Source: Streptococcus pseudopneumoniae ATCC BAA-960 = CCUG 49455 (lineage in GTDB: Bacteria > Bacillota > Bacilli > Lactobacillales > Streptococcaceae). From it: a stretch of DNA of 59,348 nt. Below, one piece after another: positions 7,221-18,249 of this stretch. Location of the stretch: NCBI RefSeq assembly GCF_002087075.1, contig NZ_MWSM01000007.1:6844-66191 (forward strand). Direction: 5' to 3'. The translations under genes were made by a program, and so were the position numbers. Under the pieces are notes generated by a model. It worked only from the letters and a program-made list of their open reading frames with translations, was not told the DNA's origin and ran no database searches. Within the stretch, counting starts at the first letter, position 1; every line of letters begins with the position of its first letter.

Positions 7221-10200
7221 TTAAAACAACTCATCAAATAAACTCAACTGGTTATCCTCTGGCATATTTCCAAGAATACCCATTTCATCCATCTTTTCAA
7301 CCAAGGTTGATGAGAGCCCTCCACGCTTGCGCAATTCTGTTTTAGAAAGGAATTCTCCCTCTTCACGCGCTCGCACCAACTGCTTGGCAACGTTCTCTCC
7401 TAGACCATCCATTGCTACAAATGGCGGAATGAGGGTATCCCCATCAATGATGAATTCAGTCGCATCACTACGGTAGAGGTCTAACTTCCCAAACTTGAAA
7501 CCACGTTCCCACATTTCATTGACAATCTCAAGAGTTGTATAGAGGTCAACCTCCACATTAGAGGCCTCATTGTTCTTCCGTTTTTCAGAGATTTCTTCCA
7601 TTCTGCGTTTGATGGCATCCAAGCCCGCCCCCATAGTCTTGATATCAAAAGCCTTAGCACGAATGGAGAAGTAGGCACAGTAGTAATAAATGGGATGATG
7701 AACCTTGAAGTAAGCTACACGCAAGGCCATCATAACGTAGGCTGCCGCATGGGCTTTAGGGAACATGTACTTAATTTTCCCACAGGACTCGATATACCAC
7801 TCTGGCACCTTATTAGCCTTCATGGCTTCGATATAACCATTTCGCTCCTCTTCGGAAATCTTGAGCCACAAGCCCTTACGCACCCGTTCCATGATGGTAA
7901 AGGCCATCTTAGGCTCGAGGCCAGCATGCATGAGGTAAACCATGATGTCGTCCCGACAACCGATAACGGTTGATAGGTCCGCTATTCCTTGCTTAATCAG
8001 ATCTTGGGCATTGCCCAGCCAAACGTCGGTACCGTGGGACAGACCAGACAACTGCAGCAACTCTGCAAAAGTCGTCGGATGGGTTTCATCGACCATCCCA
8101 CGTACAAAGTTGGTTCCAAACTCTGGAATCCCCAACATCCCCGTAGGCGTTCCGATTTGCTCAGGTGTTACCCCAAGCACATCAGTCCCAGAAAAGAGTG
8201 CCATCACGCCTTCGTCATCCATAGGAATTTCATTAGGGTCAATACCAGACAAATCCTGGAGTTTCCGAATCATGGTCGGATCATCATGTCCCAGTACATC
8301 GAGTTTGAGGACGTTCTCGTCTATATCATGGAAGTTAAAGTGAGTGGTCTGCCATTCAGCCGTCACGTCATCCGCTGGATACTGAACAGGCGTGAAATCA
8401 TAGACATCCATGTAGTTCGGAATAACAACGATTCCCCCCGGGTGTTGGCCTGTCGTTCGTTTGACACCAGCAGCTCCCTGGGCTAGACGTTCCACCTCTG
8501 CATCACGATAAAACTTGCCATAATCTCGCTCGTAGCCCTTGACAAATCCATAAGCGGTCTTGGCAGCCACCGTACCAACCGTTCCTGCACGGAAGGCATA
8601 TTCTTCACCAAAGATATCACGCACATCCAAGTGGGCGCTAGGCTGATCTTCTCCCGAGAAGTTCAAGTCAATATCAGGAACCTTGTCTCCATCAAAACCA
8701 AGGAAGGTTTCAAACGGAATATCTTGCCCATTTTTGCTGAGTTTATGACCACAGTTTGGACAATCCTTATTGGGCATATCAAATCCTGAACCGTACGAAC
8801 CATCGGTGATAAACTCACTGTACTGACACTGACCACAGACATAGTGAGGAGATAGAGGATTGACCTCCGTAATCCCAATCATGGTCGCAACGAAACTAGA
8901 ACCGACAGATCCACGAGAACCAACCAAGTAACCCCGTTCATTGGAACGTTGCACCAGCATCTGCGATGCCAGATAAATCACAGCAAATCCATTCCCCAGA
9001 ATAGAGGTTAGTTCTTTTTCAATCCGCAAATCGACAATATCTGGCAACGGATTTCCATAAATCTCAAAAGCTTTCTTGTAGGTCAATTCAGCGACTGTTT
9101 CTTCAGCCTTGTCGATGAAAGGCGTGTACAAGTCACCCTTAACAACCTCAACGGGTTCAAAGATTTCTGCCAAGGCATTGGGATTTTCAATAACCAATTT
9201 CCGAGCTAATTCCTCTCCCAAGAAGGCAAATTCATCCAACATTTCATTTGTCGTTCTAAAATGAGCCTTTGGAAGTGGTGCTGGTTGGGCATGTTCTCCA
9301 TGCCCGATAGTTCGGTTAATCATAGCCCCCTGTCCCAAGCTACGGACGATAATTTCACGGTAAATCTCTTCTTCCGGTTCGATATAATGGACATTTCCCG
9401 TAGCTAGAACGGGCTTACCAAGACGGTCTCCAACTTCTATCAAACTCTTGATAATGGTCTGGAGTTCCTCCATATCCTTGACCTGCTCCTTAGCAATCAA
9501 GGGCGCATAGATAGCTGGTGGCATGATCTCGATAAAGTCATAATACTTGGCCACCTCAACTGCCGCATCCACACCTTGGGAAACAACTGCATCAAAAACT
9601 TCACCTTCTGCACAGGCTGATCCTAAAATCAAGCCCTCTCGATGGGCATCTAAAACCGTTCTCGGAATTCGTGGCACCCCTTCAAAGTACTTGGTATTAG
9701 ACAAGGAAACCAGCTTAAAGATATTTTTTAGCCCCACTTGATTCTTGACATAAATAGTCGCATGCTTGATCCGAGCTTTTTTATAAGAATCTGGACTAAT
9801 CAAATCAATGTTGAGTCTAGCTAGATCGGTCACACCATGTTTTTCTGCTACCTCTTTGATAAATATAAAGAGCAGACGACCAGTAGCTTCCGCATCGTAA
9901 TTGGCCATGTGGTGATGTTCCAAGGCCACACCAAAACGCTTGGTCAAAGGCCCCAAACCATGACGTTTATACTCAGGATAGAGATTTCTAGCAAACTCAA
10001 GTGTATCAATAACTGGTTGGCTAATCTTTGGCAGACCATGACGCTCATAATTGGCATTCATAAAGCCAACGTCAAAGGTCGCATTGTGGGCAACTAGGAC
10101 CGTATCCTTACAAAATTCTTGGAATTCTTGCAGAACTTGTTCCAGTGGTTTGGCATTTTTGACATGATCATCTGTAATTCCAGTCAACTCAGTAGTAAAA

Positions 10201-11612
10201 GCTGACAAGGGATGCCCAGGATTGATAAATTCATCAAATTCAGCAATAACATTCCCCTTGTACATCTTAGAAGCCGCAACCTGAATCAAATTATTATAGA
10301 TAGCTGAAAGTCCCGTCGTTTCCACGTCAAAGACCACATAGGTCGCTTCTGACAAGTCCATCTCCACTTCGTTATAGACGATAGGGACACGGTCCTCCAC
10401 GATATTGGCTTCCATTCCATAGATTAGCTGAATTCCCGCTTTCTTAGCCGCCTTATAGCCATGTGGGAAGGACTGGACATTTCCATGATCCGTGATGGCA
10501 ACCGCCTTGTGTCCCCACTTAGCAGCTGTCGCAACGATTTCTTCTACCTCTGGCAAAGCATCCATGGTCGACATATTAGTATGAGCATGAAACTCAACCC
10601 GACGCTCACCTTCCGGCATCAAATCCTTCCGCTCATAGTGAACAACTTCCTGCACATCCTGCACGTTCATAGTCAAATCGCGTGTGAAGTTATTCATCTC
10701 CACATTCCCACGAACTCGGAGCCAAGAATTCTTCTTGATGAGGTCAAATTTCTGAGCCTCTTCCTCGTTCTTAACCCACTTTTGCATAGAAAAACTTGAA
10801 GTGTAGTCCGTCATTTTAAAGTTGATCAAAACACGCCCTGTTCTGGTCACTTTTTGCTCTACATCAAACACAACCCCTTCAAAGACCAGACGATTTTCCT
10901 CCGTCGTCACTTCAATCATAGGAGTAATCTCCGCCTTGTCTAACTTCGGTTTAGCTGCAGCTTTTTTGGCTTGAAAATCAAAGGCTGGTTTCTCTTCCGC
11001 TGGAGGAGGTGCCATCTGTTCCAGTTGCTCCATAGCACGGAGCGCTTCCTCATTGGCGGCTTGAACAATCTGCTCATTTTCAGCATGAAAAGCCTCTTCC
11101 TGCTCTTGGGTCAGCACATCATTTTTCTCTACTTGACAGTTAAAAGTTGGAAAGCCAAATTTTTCAAGTTGTTTGGCTAAATTAGGAAGATGATTTTTCT
11201 TAAAGTGTTCCTTATCAATCGCCTCAGAGCCTTCAATAAAGAGTTGATTGCCCTCCGCACGAACTTGCAAATTTTGATAAAGGGACTTAAAACCTTGACT
11301 AGCACATGGCCCGTCAGAAAAAGCCTCTCTATAATAGGCCTGCAAGAGTTGGTTTGAAAAATCTTGAGACAGAGTCTTGATTTCAAAAACAGCTTTATTG
11401 CCTGTCTTAGAAAATTCCTCACTCAAACCTTTCTTTAATTCTAAAAAGATTTCAATCGGTAAAATATTAGAAAATACGAAATGAAACTCCCATATCTTAC
11501 TAATTTTATGAACCACAACTCGCTCAATATCAGCCTGTGATAAAGCAGGATCCTGTCTCATTTCAGCAGACATCCCCAGTTGATTCATCAAAATTTCAAA
11601 ACTGTTTGACAT
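7221..11612 (-). CDS. polC: DNA polymerase III PolC-type alpha subunit
   Basis: The 1463-residue replicative polymerase of low-GC Gram-positives. In order: N-terminal region, OB fold (about 235-325), PHP domain ([15 protein letters not shown] near 340), a DEDD 3'-5' proofreading exonuclease inserted in PHP ([12 protein letters not shown] near 425, [19 protein letters not shown]), the cysteine zinc site (CGQC...CPNCGH) and the polymerase palm ([12 protein letters not shown]). The C-terminus ends in the clamp-binding motif QLSLFDELF. Length and motifs are normal. Confidence 0.98.
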   Translation of the reverse strand: MSNSFEILMNQLGMSAEMRQDPALSQADIERVVVHKISKIWEFHFVFSNILPIEIFLELKKGLSEEFSKTGNKAVFEIKTLSQDFSNQLLQAYYREAFSDGPCASQGFKSLYQNLQVRAEGNQLFIEGSEAIDKEHFKKNHLPNLAKQLEKFGFPTFNCQVEKNDVLTQEQEEAFHAENEQIVQAANEEALRAMEQLEQMAPPPAEEKPAFDFQAKKAAAKPKLDKAEITPMIEVTTEENRLVFEGVVFDVEQKVTRTGRVLINFKMTDYTSSFSMQKWVKNEEEAQKFDLIKKNSWLRVRGNVEMNNFTRDLTMNVQDVQEVVHYERKDLMPEGERRVEFHAHTNMSTMDALPEVEEIVATAAKWGHKAVAITDHGNVQSFPHGYKAAKKAGIQLIYGMEANIVEDRVPIVYNEVEMDLSEATYVVFDVETTGLSAIYNNLIQVAASKMYKGNVIAEFDEFINPGHPLSAFTTELTGITDDHVKNAKPLEQVLQEFQEFCKDTVLVAHNATFDVGFMNANYERHGLPKISQPVIDTLEFARNLYPEYKRHGLGPLTKRFGVALEHHHMANYDAEATGRLLFIFIKEVAEKHGVTDLARLNIDLISPDSYKKARIKHATIYVKNQVGLKNIFKLVSLSNTKYFEGVPRIPRTVLDAHREGLILGSACAEGEVFDAVVSQGVDAAVEVAKYYDFIEIMPPAIYAPLIAKEQVKDMEELQTIIKSLIEVGDRLGKPVLATGNVHYIEPEEEIYREIIVRSLGQGAMINRTIGHGEHAQPAPLPKAHFRTTNEMLDEFAFLGEELARKLVIENPNALAEIFEPVEVVKGDLYTPFIDKAEETVAELTYKKAFEIYGNPLPDIVDLRIEKELTSILGNGFAVIYLASQMLVQRSNERGYLVGSRGSVGSSFVATMIGITEVNPLSPHYVCGQCQYSEFITDGSYGSGFDMPNKDCPNCGHKLSKNGQDIPFETFLGFDGDKVPDIDLNFSGEDQPSAHLDVRDIFGEEYAFRAGTVGTVAAKTAYGFVKGYERDYGKFYRDAEVERLAQGAAGVKRTTGQHPGGIVVIPNYMDVYDFTPVQYPADDVTAEWQTTHFNFHDIDENVLKLDVLGHDDPTMIRKLQDLSGIDPNEIPMDDEGVMALFSGTDVLGVTPEQIGTPTGMLGIPEFGTNFVRGMVDETHPTTFAELLQLSGLSHGTDVWLGNAQDLIKQGIADLSTVIGCRDDIMVYLMHAGLEPKMAFTIMERVRKGLWLKISEEERNGYIEAMKANKVPEWYIESCGKIKYMFPKAHAAAYVMMALRVAYFKVHHPIYYYCAYFSIRAKAFDIKTMGAGLDAIKRRMEEISEKRKNNEASNVEVDLYTTLEIVNEMWERGFKFGKLDLYRSDATEFIIDGDTLIPPFVAMDGLGENVAKQLVRAREEGEFLSKTELRKRGGLSSTLVEKMDEMGILGNMPEDNQLSLFDELF

Positions 11613-11670
11613 TCATTTTCCTCACATTATTCTCCTACTATTTTACCATATTTAGAGGTATTTTCTAAAG

Positions 11671-11697
11671 ACAAAAGGAAGCCACTAAGTGACTTCC
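11671..11697 (-). terminator. Terminator of fusA
   Basis: A 9-bp stem GGAAGTCAC / GTGGCTTCC with a TTA loop and a TTTTGT tail on the minus strand, 18 bases after the fusA stop. It separates fusA from polC. Confidence 0.85.
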
Positions 11698-11715
11698 TTC
11701 TAGAGTGAGGACTGA

Positions 11716-13797
11716 TTAGTCTTCACCTTTGTTTTTCTTAATGATTTCTTCTTGTACTGACTTAGGTACATCTTCGTAGTGGTCAAATACCATCATGAAT
11801 GTACCACGTCCTTGAGATGCAGAACGAAGGACTGTTGCGTAACCGAACATTTCAGCAAGTGGAACGTAAGCACGAACGATTTGGCTGTTACCATGTGCTT
11901 CCATACCATCTACACGTCCACGACGAGCAGTTACGTGCCCCATAACATCACCAAGGTTTTCTTCTGGAACAGTGATTGTTACAAGCATCATTGGTTCAAG
12001 GATAGCTGGTTGTGCTGATTTAGCAGCTTCTTTAAGGGCAAGTGAAGCCGCGATCTTGAAGGCAGTTTCAGATGAGTCGACATCGTGGTATGAACCATCG
12101 TAAAGCTTAGCTTTAACGTCAACCATTGGGTAACCTGCAAGAACACCGTTAGCCATAGATTCTACCAAACCTTTTTCAACCGCTGGGATAAATTCACGAG
12201 GAACCACACCACCGACGATTGCGTTTTCGAATTCGAATCCTTTACCTTCTTCGTTTGGAGTAAATTCAATCCATACATCACCGAATTGACCTTTACCACC
12301 AGACTGACGTTTGAAGAATCCACGTGCTTGAGTAGAAGCGCGGAATGTTTCACGGTAAGATACTTGAGGAGCACCTACGTTCGCTTCAACTTTGAACTCA
12401 CGACGCATACGGTCAACAAGGACGTCAAGGTGAAGCTCACCCATACCTGAGATAACTGTTTCTCCAGTTTCAACGTTTGTTTCAACGCGGAATGTTGGAT
12501 CTTCTTCAGCCAATTTTTGAAGGGCAATACCCATCTTGTCTTGGTCAGCTTTAGATTTTGGCTCAACCATCAATTGGATAACTGGTTCTGGAACGTTGAT
12601 TGACTCAAGGATGATTTTAGCTTTTTCATCTGTCAATGAGTCACCAGTTGTAGTATCTTTCAAACCAACGGCAGCAGCGATATCACCTGAGTAAACAGTG
12701 TCAATTTCTTGACGGCTGTTAGCGTGCATTTGAAGGATACGTCCGATACGTTCACGTTTACCTTTAGAAGTGTTCAATACGTATGAACCTGATTGAAGAA
12801 CACCTGAGTAAACACGGAAGAATGTCAAACGACCTACGAATGGGTCAGTCATGATCTTGAAGGCAAGAGCTGCAAATGGCTCTTCATCAGATGCTGGACG
12901 AGTTTCTTCAGCATCTGTATCTGGGTTAATACCTTTGATAGCTGGGATGTCAAGTGGGCTTGGAAGGTAGTCAATAACCGCATCAAGCATCAATTGAACA
13001 CCTTTATTCTTGAAGGCAGAACCACACAATACTGGGAAGAATTCAACGTTGATAGTCGCTTTACGGATACCAGCTTTCAATTCTTCGTTAGTGATTTCTT
13101 CACCTTCGAGGTATTTCATCATCAATTCTTCGTCAGTTTCAGCAACTGCTTCAATCAATTTTTCACGGTATTCTTGAGCTTGGTCAAGGTATTCAGCTGG
13201 GATGTCTTCTTCAAGGATATCCGTACCAAGGTCGTTCGTATAGATTTCAGCTTTCATCTTGATCAAGTCGATGATACCACGGAAGTCATCTTCAGAACCG
13301 ATTGGCAATTGGATTGGGTGTGCATTTGCTTGAAGACGATCGTGAAGTGTGCTTACAGAGTAAAGGAAGTCAGCACCGATTTTGTCCATTTTGTTAGCAA
13401 ATACGATACGTGGAACTCCATACTCAGTTGCTTGACGCCAAACTGTTTCAGTTTGAGGCTCAACACCTGATTGTGAGTCAAGAACGGTAACTGCACCGTC
13501 CAATACACGAAGAGAACGTTGTACTTCGATAGTGAAGTCCACGTGTCCTGGTGTGTCGATGATGTTTACGCGGTGGTTGTTCCATTGAGCTGTTGTCGCA
13601 GCAGATGTGATAGTGATACCACGCTCTTGCTCTTGCTCCATCCAGTCCATTTGTGACGCACCTTCGTGAGTTTCACCGATTTTGTGGATTTTACCAGTGT
13701 AGTAAAGGATACGCTCAGTTGTAGTTGTTTTACCAGCATCGACGTGAGCCATGATACCGATATTACGAGTTTTTTCAAGTGAAAATTCGCGTGCCAT
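11716..13797 (-). CDS. fusA: Elongation factor G
   Basis: A 693-residue translocation GTPase. The G domain has G1 [15 protein letters not shown] (17-31), G2 [12 protein letters not shown]3 DTPGHVDF and G4 NKMDKIGAD. Domains II-V follow, ending in the [13 protein letters not shown] and [17 protein letters not shown] blocks. It drives tRNA-mRNA movement on the ribosome and helps RRF recycle ribosomes. It follows rpsG but has its own promoter after a terminator, so only part of its transcription comes from the str operon. Confidence 0.98.
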   Translation of the reverse strand: MAREFSLEKTRNIGIMAHVDAGKTTTTERILYYTGKIHKIGETHEGASQMDWMEQEQERGITITSAATTAQWNNHRVNIIDTPGHVDFTIEVQRSLRVLDGAVTVLDSQSGVEPQTETVWRQATEYGVPRIVFANKMDKIGADFLYSVSTLHDRLQANAHPIQLPIGSEDDFRGIIDLIKMKAEIYTNDLGTDILEEDIPAEYLDQAQEYREKLIEAVAETDEELMMKYLEGEEITNEELKAGIRKATINVEFFPVLCGSAFKNKGVQLMLDAVIDYLPSPLDIPAIKGINPDTDAEETRPASDEEPFAALAFKIMTDPFVGRLTFFRVYSGVLQSGSYVLNTSKGKRERIGRILQMHANSRQEIDTVYSGDIAAAVGLKDTTTGDSLTDEKAKIILESINVPEPVIQLMVEPKSKADQDKMGIALQKLAEEDPTFRVETNVETGETVISGMGELHLDVLVDRMRREFKVEANVGAPQVSYRETFRASTQARGFFKRQSGGKGQFGDVWIEFTPNEEGKGFEFENAIVGGVVPREFIPAVEKGLVESMANGVLAGYPMVDVKAKLYDGSYHDVDSSETAFKIAASLALKEAAKSAQPAILEPMMLVTITVPEENLGDVMGHVTARRGRVDGMEAHGNSQIVRAYVPLAEMFGYATVLRSASQGRGTFMMVFDHYEDVPKSVQEEIIKKNKGED

Positions 13798-13835
13798 GAG
13801 GTTTGTTTCTCCTATTTATTTTTGATTTCTATTCT

Positions 13836-13841
13836 ATTATA
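13836..13841 (-). promoter_or_regulatory. Extended -10 promoter of fusA
   Basis: GTGTTATAAT on the minus strand gives an extended -10 (TGTTATAAT) about 40 bases upstream of the fusA start, immediately after the terminator stem at 13855-13881. A recognisable -35 is not present. Confidence 0.65.
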
Positions 13842-13854
13842 ACACGATTTTAAT

Positions 13855-13881
13855 AAAAACGGATAGGCAGGACCTACCCGT
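13855..13881 (-). terminator. Terminator between rpsG and fusA
   Basis: ACGGGTAGG / CCTATCCGT stem followed by TTTTTATT on the minus strand. It would end or attenuate str-operon transcription before fusA. Confidence 0.8.
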
Positions 13882-14076
13882 TCTCAATGTTTTCATGCTA
13901 TTGTTGGTTTCAACTTGTAGATTTACAAGTTGAATTGAACTCGGGCTAAAGTTAATTAGCCGATTTGAGCCGGAACGGGATGCTGTGTGAAAAAGATAAA
14001 CTTCCTTGTATTCGTCGAATACTGCGTCAGTTTCCTATTTTCACCTTGCATCCTTACCGTTCCTAGCATCATGATT
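13882..14076 (-). other. Structured rpsG-fusA intercistronic region
   Basis: About 195 bases without a coding frame. It holds a 9-bp perfect hairpin (CAACTTGTA / TACAAGTTG, 13911-13932), a 6-bp hairpin (GGCTAA / TTAGCC, 13944-13961) and a small dyad GTATTCG / CGAATAC near 14010-14024. These may be RNA-processing or attenuation structures in the long str transcript. No known riboswitch is recognised. Confidence 0.4.
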
Positions 14077-14547
14077 TTACCAACGGAAGTGTGCGAATGC
14101 ACGGTTAGCTTCAGCCATACGGTGAGTGTCTTCACGTTTCTTAACTGCTGCACCAGTGTTGTTAGCAGCATCCAAGATTTCTTTTGCAAGACGATCTTGC
14201 ATTGTGTGTTCACCACGAAGACGAGCGATTGTTACCAACCAACGAAGTCCAAGTGTTGTACGACGTTCTGGACGAACTTCAACTGGGACTTGGTAGTTAG
14301 AACCACCAACACGACGTGCACGTACTTCAAGTACAGGCATGATGTTTTCCATAGCTGTTTCAAATACTTCAAGTGCATCGTTGCCAGTAGCTTCTTTGAT
14401 TTGTTCAAAAGCACCGTAAACGATTGAAGCAGCTGTACCACGTTTACCATCAAGCATAACGCGGTTGATAAGACGAGTAACTAGTTGTGAATTGTAAAGC
14501 GGATCTGGCAATACGTCACGTTTTGGAGCTCTATTTTTACGACTCAT
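14077..14547 (-). CDS. rpsG: 30S ribosomal protein S7
   Basis: A 156-residue primary 16S-binding ribosomal protein that nucleates the 30S head. It begins [16 protein letters not shown], carries the conserved [12 protein letters not shown] and [16 protein letters not shown] blocks, and ends in [13 protein letters not shown], as in other streptococci. It starts 19 bases after rpsL in the str operon. Confidence 0.98.
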
Positions 14548-14566
14548 TTCTCTTTATCCCCTTTCC

Positions 14567-14980
14567 TTATGCTTTTGGACGTTTAGTACCGTATTTAGAA
14601 CGGCCTTGTTTACGATCGTTAACACCTGCAGTATCAAGTGCACCACGGACGATATGGTAACGTACCCCTGGAAGGTCTTTTACACGTCCACCACGAAGAA
14701 GAACCACGCTGTGCTCTTGCAAGTTGTGTCCGATACCTGGGATGTAGGCAGTAACTTCGATAAGGTTGCTCAAACGTACACGAGCGAATTTACGAAGGGC
14801 TGAGTTAGGTTTTTTAGGTGTCATTGTTCCAACACGAGTTGCAACACCACGTTTTTGTGGTGAAGAAACGTTTGTTTGAACTTTTTTATGACTGTTGTAA
14901 CCAACGTTCAAAGCTGGTGATTTAGATTTTTCTACTTTTGATTTACGCGGTTTGCGAACCAATTGGTTAATTGTAGGCAT
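14567..14980 (-). CDS. rpsL: 30S ribosomal protein S12
   Basis: A 137-residue ribosomal decoding-centre protein, start of the str operon. It has the conserved [11 protein letters not shown] block; the lysine changed in streptomycin-resistant mutants is wild type here. The [14 protein letters not shown] loop is also intact. The leader contains a promoter with consensus -35 and a GATGATA hairpin. Confidence 0.98.
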   Translation of the reverse strand: MPTINQLVRKPRKSKVEKSKSPALNVGYNSHKKVQTNVSSPQKRGVATRVGTMTPKKPNSALRKFARVRLSNLIEVTAYIPGIGHNLQEHSVVLLRGGRVKDLPGVRYHIVRGALDTAGVNDRKQGRSKYGTKRPKA

Positions 14981-15011
14981 CTACATTCTCCTGTGTTTTT
15001 TTATTTTTGGT

Positions 15012-15039
15012 GATGATACACTTGGTGACAGCTATCATC
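15012..15039 (-). promoter_or_regulatory. Hairpin in the str operon leader
   Basis: A 7-bp stem GATGATA / TATCATC in the roughly 130-base untranslated leader of rpsL. It could be a site of autoregulation by a ribosomal protein, but this is only inferred from position. Confidence 0.4.
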
Positions 15040-15116
15040 TGTGTGTACTTTTGCAACATTTGTCAGCACGTCCCTGTACACTCTTGAGAGACCAAAAGTA
15101 AAAAGTACCGTCTATT

Positions 15117-15146
15117 ATTGTAACAAAATTTTCCCTTGCTTGTCAA
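15117..15146 (-). promoter_or_regulatory. str operon promoter
   Basis: TTGACA (15141-15146) and TACAAT (15117-15122) with an 18-base spacer on the minus strand, about 130 bases upstream of rpsL. Confidence 0.85.
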
Positions 15147-15229
15147 GATATTTTTCTTTTTTATTGTTAATTTTAGCTCTGCGTAACTTCTCAAAGTAAC
15201 TTCCACTTGCCTGACCGAAGTGGAAATTA

Positions 15230-15440
15230 GTCTAAAACGGATTTTTATGGTGGAATTAAGTGTGAGACTTTCCGTTCCATCGTTGAGAATATGGGAAAAG
15301 GTCCGTCAACGATTTCAAAGGAAATTAAGCGCAATCGCATCATGCATCCAACATCCGTCAAATCTGATTGCACGGATTGCCCTCTTCTCAAAAAGCTCCT
15401 TATGTCTGTAACAACGCGTTTTTCTCATACTAAAAGCTAG
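15230..15440 (+). pseudogene. IS30-family transposase N-terminal remnant
   Basis: From 15252 one frame reads GIKCETFRSIVENMGKGPST then ISKEIKRNR, a helix-turn-helix typical of IS30-type transposases. The cysteine motif CTDCPLLKK follows. A one-base loss in an A run shifts frame just before APYVCNNAFFSY, which continues the motif. No catalytic DDE part or inverted repeats are left. It is a decayed insertion-sequence fragment between rpsL and the lectinolysin gene. Confidence 0.65.
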
Positions 15441-15465
15441 GTTGTGGAAAACTGGAAGTTAGTTT

Positions 15466-15572
15466 TATATTGAATTGAAATAAGACATGAACAAATTTAT
15501 TGGGAAAGTCAACTTAATTTCTAGAAATGTTTTAATAGCAACAACGTACTATTCTAGTTTCAATCTGCTATA
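15466..15572. repeat. RUP element
   Basis: A 107-base repeat starting TATA(TTGA)ATTGAAATAAG and ending CAATCTGCTATA, flanked by TA. A second, clearly related copy lies at 34819-34924. Size, ends and TA target match RUP, the pneumococcal repeat thought to be mobilised by IS630-Spn1. Confidence 0.8.
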
Positions 15573-15605
15573 GAAGTTACCCTTTTCATTCTCTCAAAAG
15601 TCAAT

Positions 15606-15637
15606 CATAAAAGAGGAGAAATCGAAGTTCCTCCTCT
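15606..15637 (-). terminator. Terminator of the lectinolysin gene
   Basis: AGAGGAG / CTCCTCT stem followed by TTTTATG on the minus strand, 35 bases after the gene's stop. Confidence 0.7.
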
Positions 15638-15672
15638 TCACTGTTTACTATCGAATCAAGTAAATCAAATCG

Positions 15673-17670
15673 TTACTCATTCACAATTTTTTCATCAACT
15701 TTAGGGTTTAGAGTTGTTCCCCAATGTGTAATTGTACGCTGTTGTACTAGTGGTAAGTCTGTGCGGTTGTAAACTGTACGCCATGGTTCCCATACAAGAC
15801 CCGTCTTTTCTTGAACCTTGATACGAAGATTACGGACATTTCCTTTAAATTGAATCTCTGTTTGGAAGCCTGAAGTTCTGTTTTTCCCGTTATCTTCCCA
15901 TTGACGTGAACGGATTTCTGGATTTCCTTGTTCATCATATGTAATTTCATCCCAATAGATGTAGTAACGCGCAACATAAGCACCCTTATGATGAAGTTTC
16001 AAGAAGCCATTTTTGTAAGAAGTAACCTTCGTTTCGATATAGTCTGTACTATTTTGTAAAGTTGCTTGGGCATTATCTTTTAGGAAGGCAGTCTTATATG
16101 AGATTGGCACAGCTGGACTTTGAGCGCTAAAGTTAGCTCCTTCTCTGATGAGTTCCTTCAAGTTTTCGACTGTTCCTGTGACAACTTTGGCGGCACCGCT
16201 AGCATTACCTCCTACAATTACCGCTGTTACAGAAGTATTCTTCAATAGACGGCTCCATTCAGAATTTGGAGCAATTGTTGCGCCTTTGATAACCGCATTG
16301 ATAGCTGCTTTTAATTCAGTAGACTTACTTGTTGACTCAAACTTAACATAGATTTGACGTCCGTAAGAAACGTTTGCTACATATACAGGTGGAGTTTGTG
16401 AATCAACGCCTCTTTGTTTTAAATCTTCAGGTGTCACACTCTTGTCAAATACAGCCGCTGGATTGGTCGGTGCATCAAATGTCGCTGTATAGTAGATTTG
16501 TTTAAAGTTTACAACTTCAATTTGCTTTTCACCCTTTTGCACAGCCTCAAAGTCAATCTTGAGCGGTGCGCCTGCTTTTTCAAAGTCTGCACCAAATTTT
16601 GCTTTCAATTGATTCATGCTATAGGCTGTAGTCGATTCATACTGAACACGGGCAGGAACAGAATGGCTAGATGAGTAATTCTTTGTCCATCTTTCAACCA
16701 AGGTATTCATCGCAGACTGCATACCACTAGTTGTAGGATCTGCTTCAATTCGGCTGTCAGACTGAATCATACCAGGTAAATCGACGCTGACTGTCCCTTT
16801 TGCACGGGCAAGACTAATCAATTCTGGCTGATTTTCTAGCAGATTTTGGTTTGCCTTATACAAGCCACCTAGGAAGACATTTTGATTTCCATTGATGGAA
16901 ACATCTGCTGTACCTGTAGAGAGGGTTTTCTTGATTTTTTCTACAACGACAAACTCTCCATTTTGTTCCTTAGCACTTGTGTTGTAGCGATTTTCTAAGG
17001 TTTCTCCCTTGCGAGTTAAAATATCCAAAGGATCATAAGTTAAGCCAAAAAGGTAGTCTTTCAATGCTGATGTTTGATCTACTACTGGTGCAGTTCTATC
17101 CTGTCCAACTTGAGTTGTTGCTGAACGGAATACTTCCACTTCTGCCAAGCTCAATGGGGTATTTTTAGTTTTCAACTCCACTTTTACATAACGAGCGTCT
17201 TTGGCTGTGAAGAAAACTTCAAGTTCTGCCTTCCCATTCAAACTATCAAAGTGTTGACGAGCAACTTCTTTTTTTGCTTCATTTAACAAAACAACATCAA
17301 AATTGGAAAGACGATTAGCTACATTCCCATCTCCACGATTGTAAAGTTTAACTTTTCCAACATTCTCTGTTTTTCCAAGATCAACTTGCCACCAAGCATT
17401 GTCTTCAAAGTTTGTGTGCGTTACAGAATGGTGCCCATAGTCACTATCAACATTACCATCCACTGCTCGTGTAGCAGCTCCTCCATAAGCAGTAGAACTT
17501 TGACTAGCTTGTTTTCCACGAGCGATGTTTTCTATCTCAACTGGACGATTCCCTTGCTCTGTAGCCAAAGCTACTCCCTGAGCGTTCAATAAAAAGGCCG
17601 CAACAACAGCACTACACACACCGAGTCCACACTTTTTGACAAACCGATGCAAACGTTTTTCTTGATTCAT
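15673..17670 (-). CDS. lly: Lectinolysin-type cholesterol-dependent cytolysin
   Basis: A 665-residue secreted pore-forming toxin. A signal peptide (about 1-37, ending QGVALA) is followed by an F-type (fucose-binding, discoidin-like) lectin domain (about 48-180, GKQASQSSTAYGGAATRAVD). The four-domain cytolysin body then ends in the undecapeptide EKTGLVWEPWR (621-631) and the cholesterol-recognition Thr-Leu pair (653-654). The undecapeptide has lysine where thiol-activated toxins have cysteine. This layout is that of S. mitis/S. pseudopneumoniae lectinolysin, not pneumolysin. A cre-like site lies upstream. Confidence 0.95.
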   Translation of the reverse strand: MNQEKRLHRFVKKCGLGVCSAVVAAFLLNAQGVALATEQGNRPVEIENIARGKQASQSSTAYGGAATRAVDGNVDSDYGHHSVTHTNFEDNAWWQVDLGKTENVGKVKLYNRGDGNVANRLSNFDVVLLNEAKKEVARQHFDSLNGKAELEVFFTAKDARYVKVELKTKNTPLSLAEVEVFRSATTQVGQDRTAPVVDQTSALKDYLFGLTYDPLDILTRKGETLENRYNTSAKEQNGEFVVVEKIKKTLSTGTADVSINGNQNVFLGGLYKANQNLLENQPELISLARAKGTVSVDLPGMIQSDSRIEADPTTSGMQSAMNTLVERWTKNYSSSHSVPARVQYESTTAYSMNQLKAKFGADFEKAGAPLKIDFEAVQKGEKQIEVVNFKQIYYTATFDAPTNPAAVFDKSVTPEDLKQRGVDSQTPPVYVANVSYGRQIYVKFESTSKSTELKAAINAVIKGATIAPNSEWSRLLKNTSVTAVIVGGNASGAAKVVTGTVENLKELIREGANFSAQSPAVPISYKTAFLKDNAQATLQNSTDYIETKVTSYKNGFLKLHHKGAYVARYYIYWDEITYDEQGNPEIRSRQWEDNGKNRTSGFQTEIQFKGNVRNLRIKVQEKTGLVWEPWRTVYNRTDLPLVQQRTITHWGTTLNPKVDEKIVNE

Positions 17671-17717
17671 TCCTTATTCCTCCGTTTTGTAATGAATACG
17701 TTTTCCTATTTGTCTAT

Positions 17718-17745
17718 AGTCTATCAAATTTCAAGCAAAAGTCAA
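17718..17745 (-). promoter_or_regulatory. Probable lly promoter
   Basis: TTGACT (17740-17745) and TAGACT (17718-17723) with a 16-base spacer on the minus strand, about 50 bases before the start. The gene has a CGGAGGAATAAGG ribosome site. Confidence 0.5.
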
Positions 17746-17778
17746 GCACAAACCAGCAAAAAAGTCAAGAAAATAAGA

Positions 17779-17792
17779 AGAAAACGTTTGCT
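17779..17792. promoter_or_regulatory. cre-like site upstream of lly
   Basis: AGAAAACGTTTGCT closely fits the CcpA-binding cre consensus. It lies about 35 bases upstream of the proposed lly -35 box, so CcpA could modulate the toxin gene. Confidence 0.55.
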
Positions 17793-17999
17793 GAATTTTT
17801 CTGATATTTTCTTTAGATTTCCAGTAAATACTATAGTTTGGAAACTAGATAAAACTTGAGAAGCGCTAGCTTTTTCTCTTCCTATTTATAGTTTCGCTAG
17901 ATGAACTTTTTAAAGAAATATTAGAGATCAATTTCTGAATAAAAATAGCTGAGAATACATCATCTTCCTAATAACACGGCTTGTCTTATGTGACATTTT

Positions 18000-18105
18000 T
18001 ATACTCTTCGAAAATCTCTTCAAACCACGTCAACGTCGCCTTGCCGTACTCAAGTACAGCCTGCGGCTAGTTTCCTAGTTTGCTCTTTGATTTTCATTGA
18101 GTATT
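18000..18105 (+). repeat. BOX element (boxA-boxC)
   Basis: It starts with the boxA signature TACTCTTCGAAAATCTCTTC and ends with the boxC sequence TTTTCATTGAGTATT, without a full 45-base boxB unit between them. It lies upstream of the spuA promoter. Confidence 0.9.
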
Positions 18106-18180
18106 ATCTCCATCATTTATACTGATATATAAAATAGTACGGAAAACTTCTCAAAAGTAAGAATTTCTTTGACAAACCAA

Positions 18181-18218
18181 AGAAAACGCTTGCACTATTT
18201 CCTACTGCATGCTATACT
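18181..18218 (+). promoter_or_regulatory. spuA: spuA promoter with overlapping cre site
   Basis: TTGCAC (18190-18195) and TATACT (18213-18218) have a 17-base spacer. A cre sequence, AGAAAACGCTTGCA (18181-18194), covers the -35, so CcpA binding should block transcription when preferred sugars are present. An ATTGGAG ribosome site precedes the ATG at 18250. Confidence 0.75.
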
Positions 18219-18249
18219 GGTATAAAAATTTATTGATTGGAGAATCATT

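Noticed and set aside
12994..13470. Plus-strand frame of 158 codons inside fusA
   Set aside because: Phe/Ser-rich antisense of a highly expressed gene with biased codons; no ribosome site.
15001..15200. Known riboswitch in the str leader
   Set aside because: Only a 7-bp hairpin is seen; no recognised aptamer.
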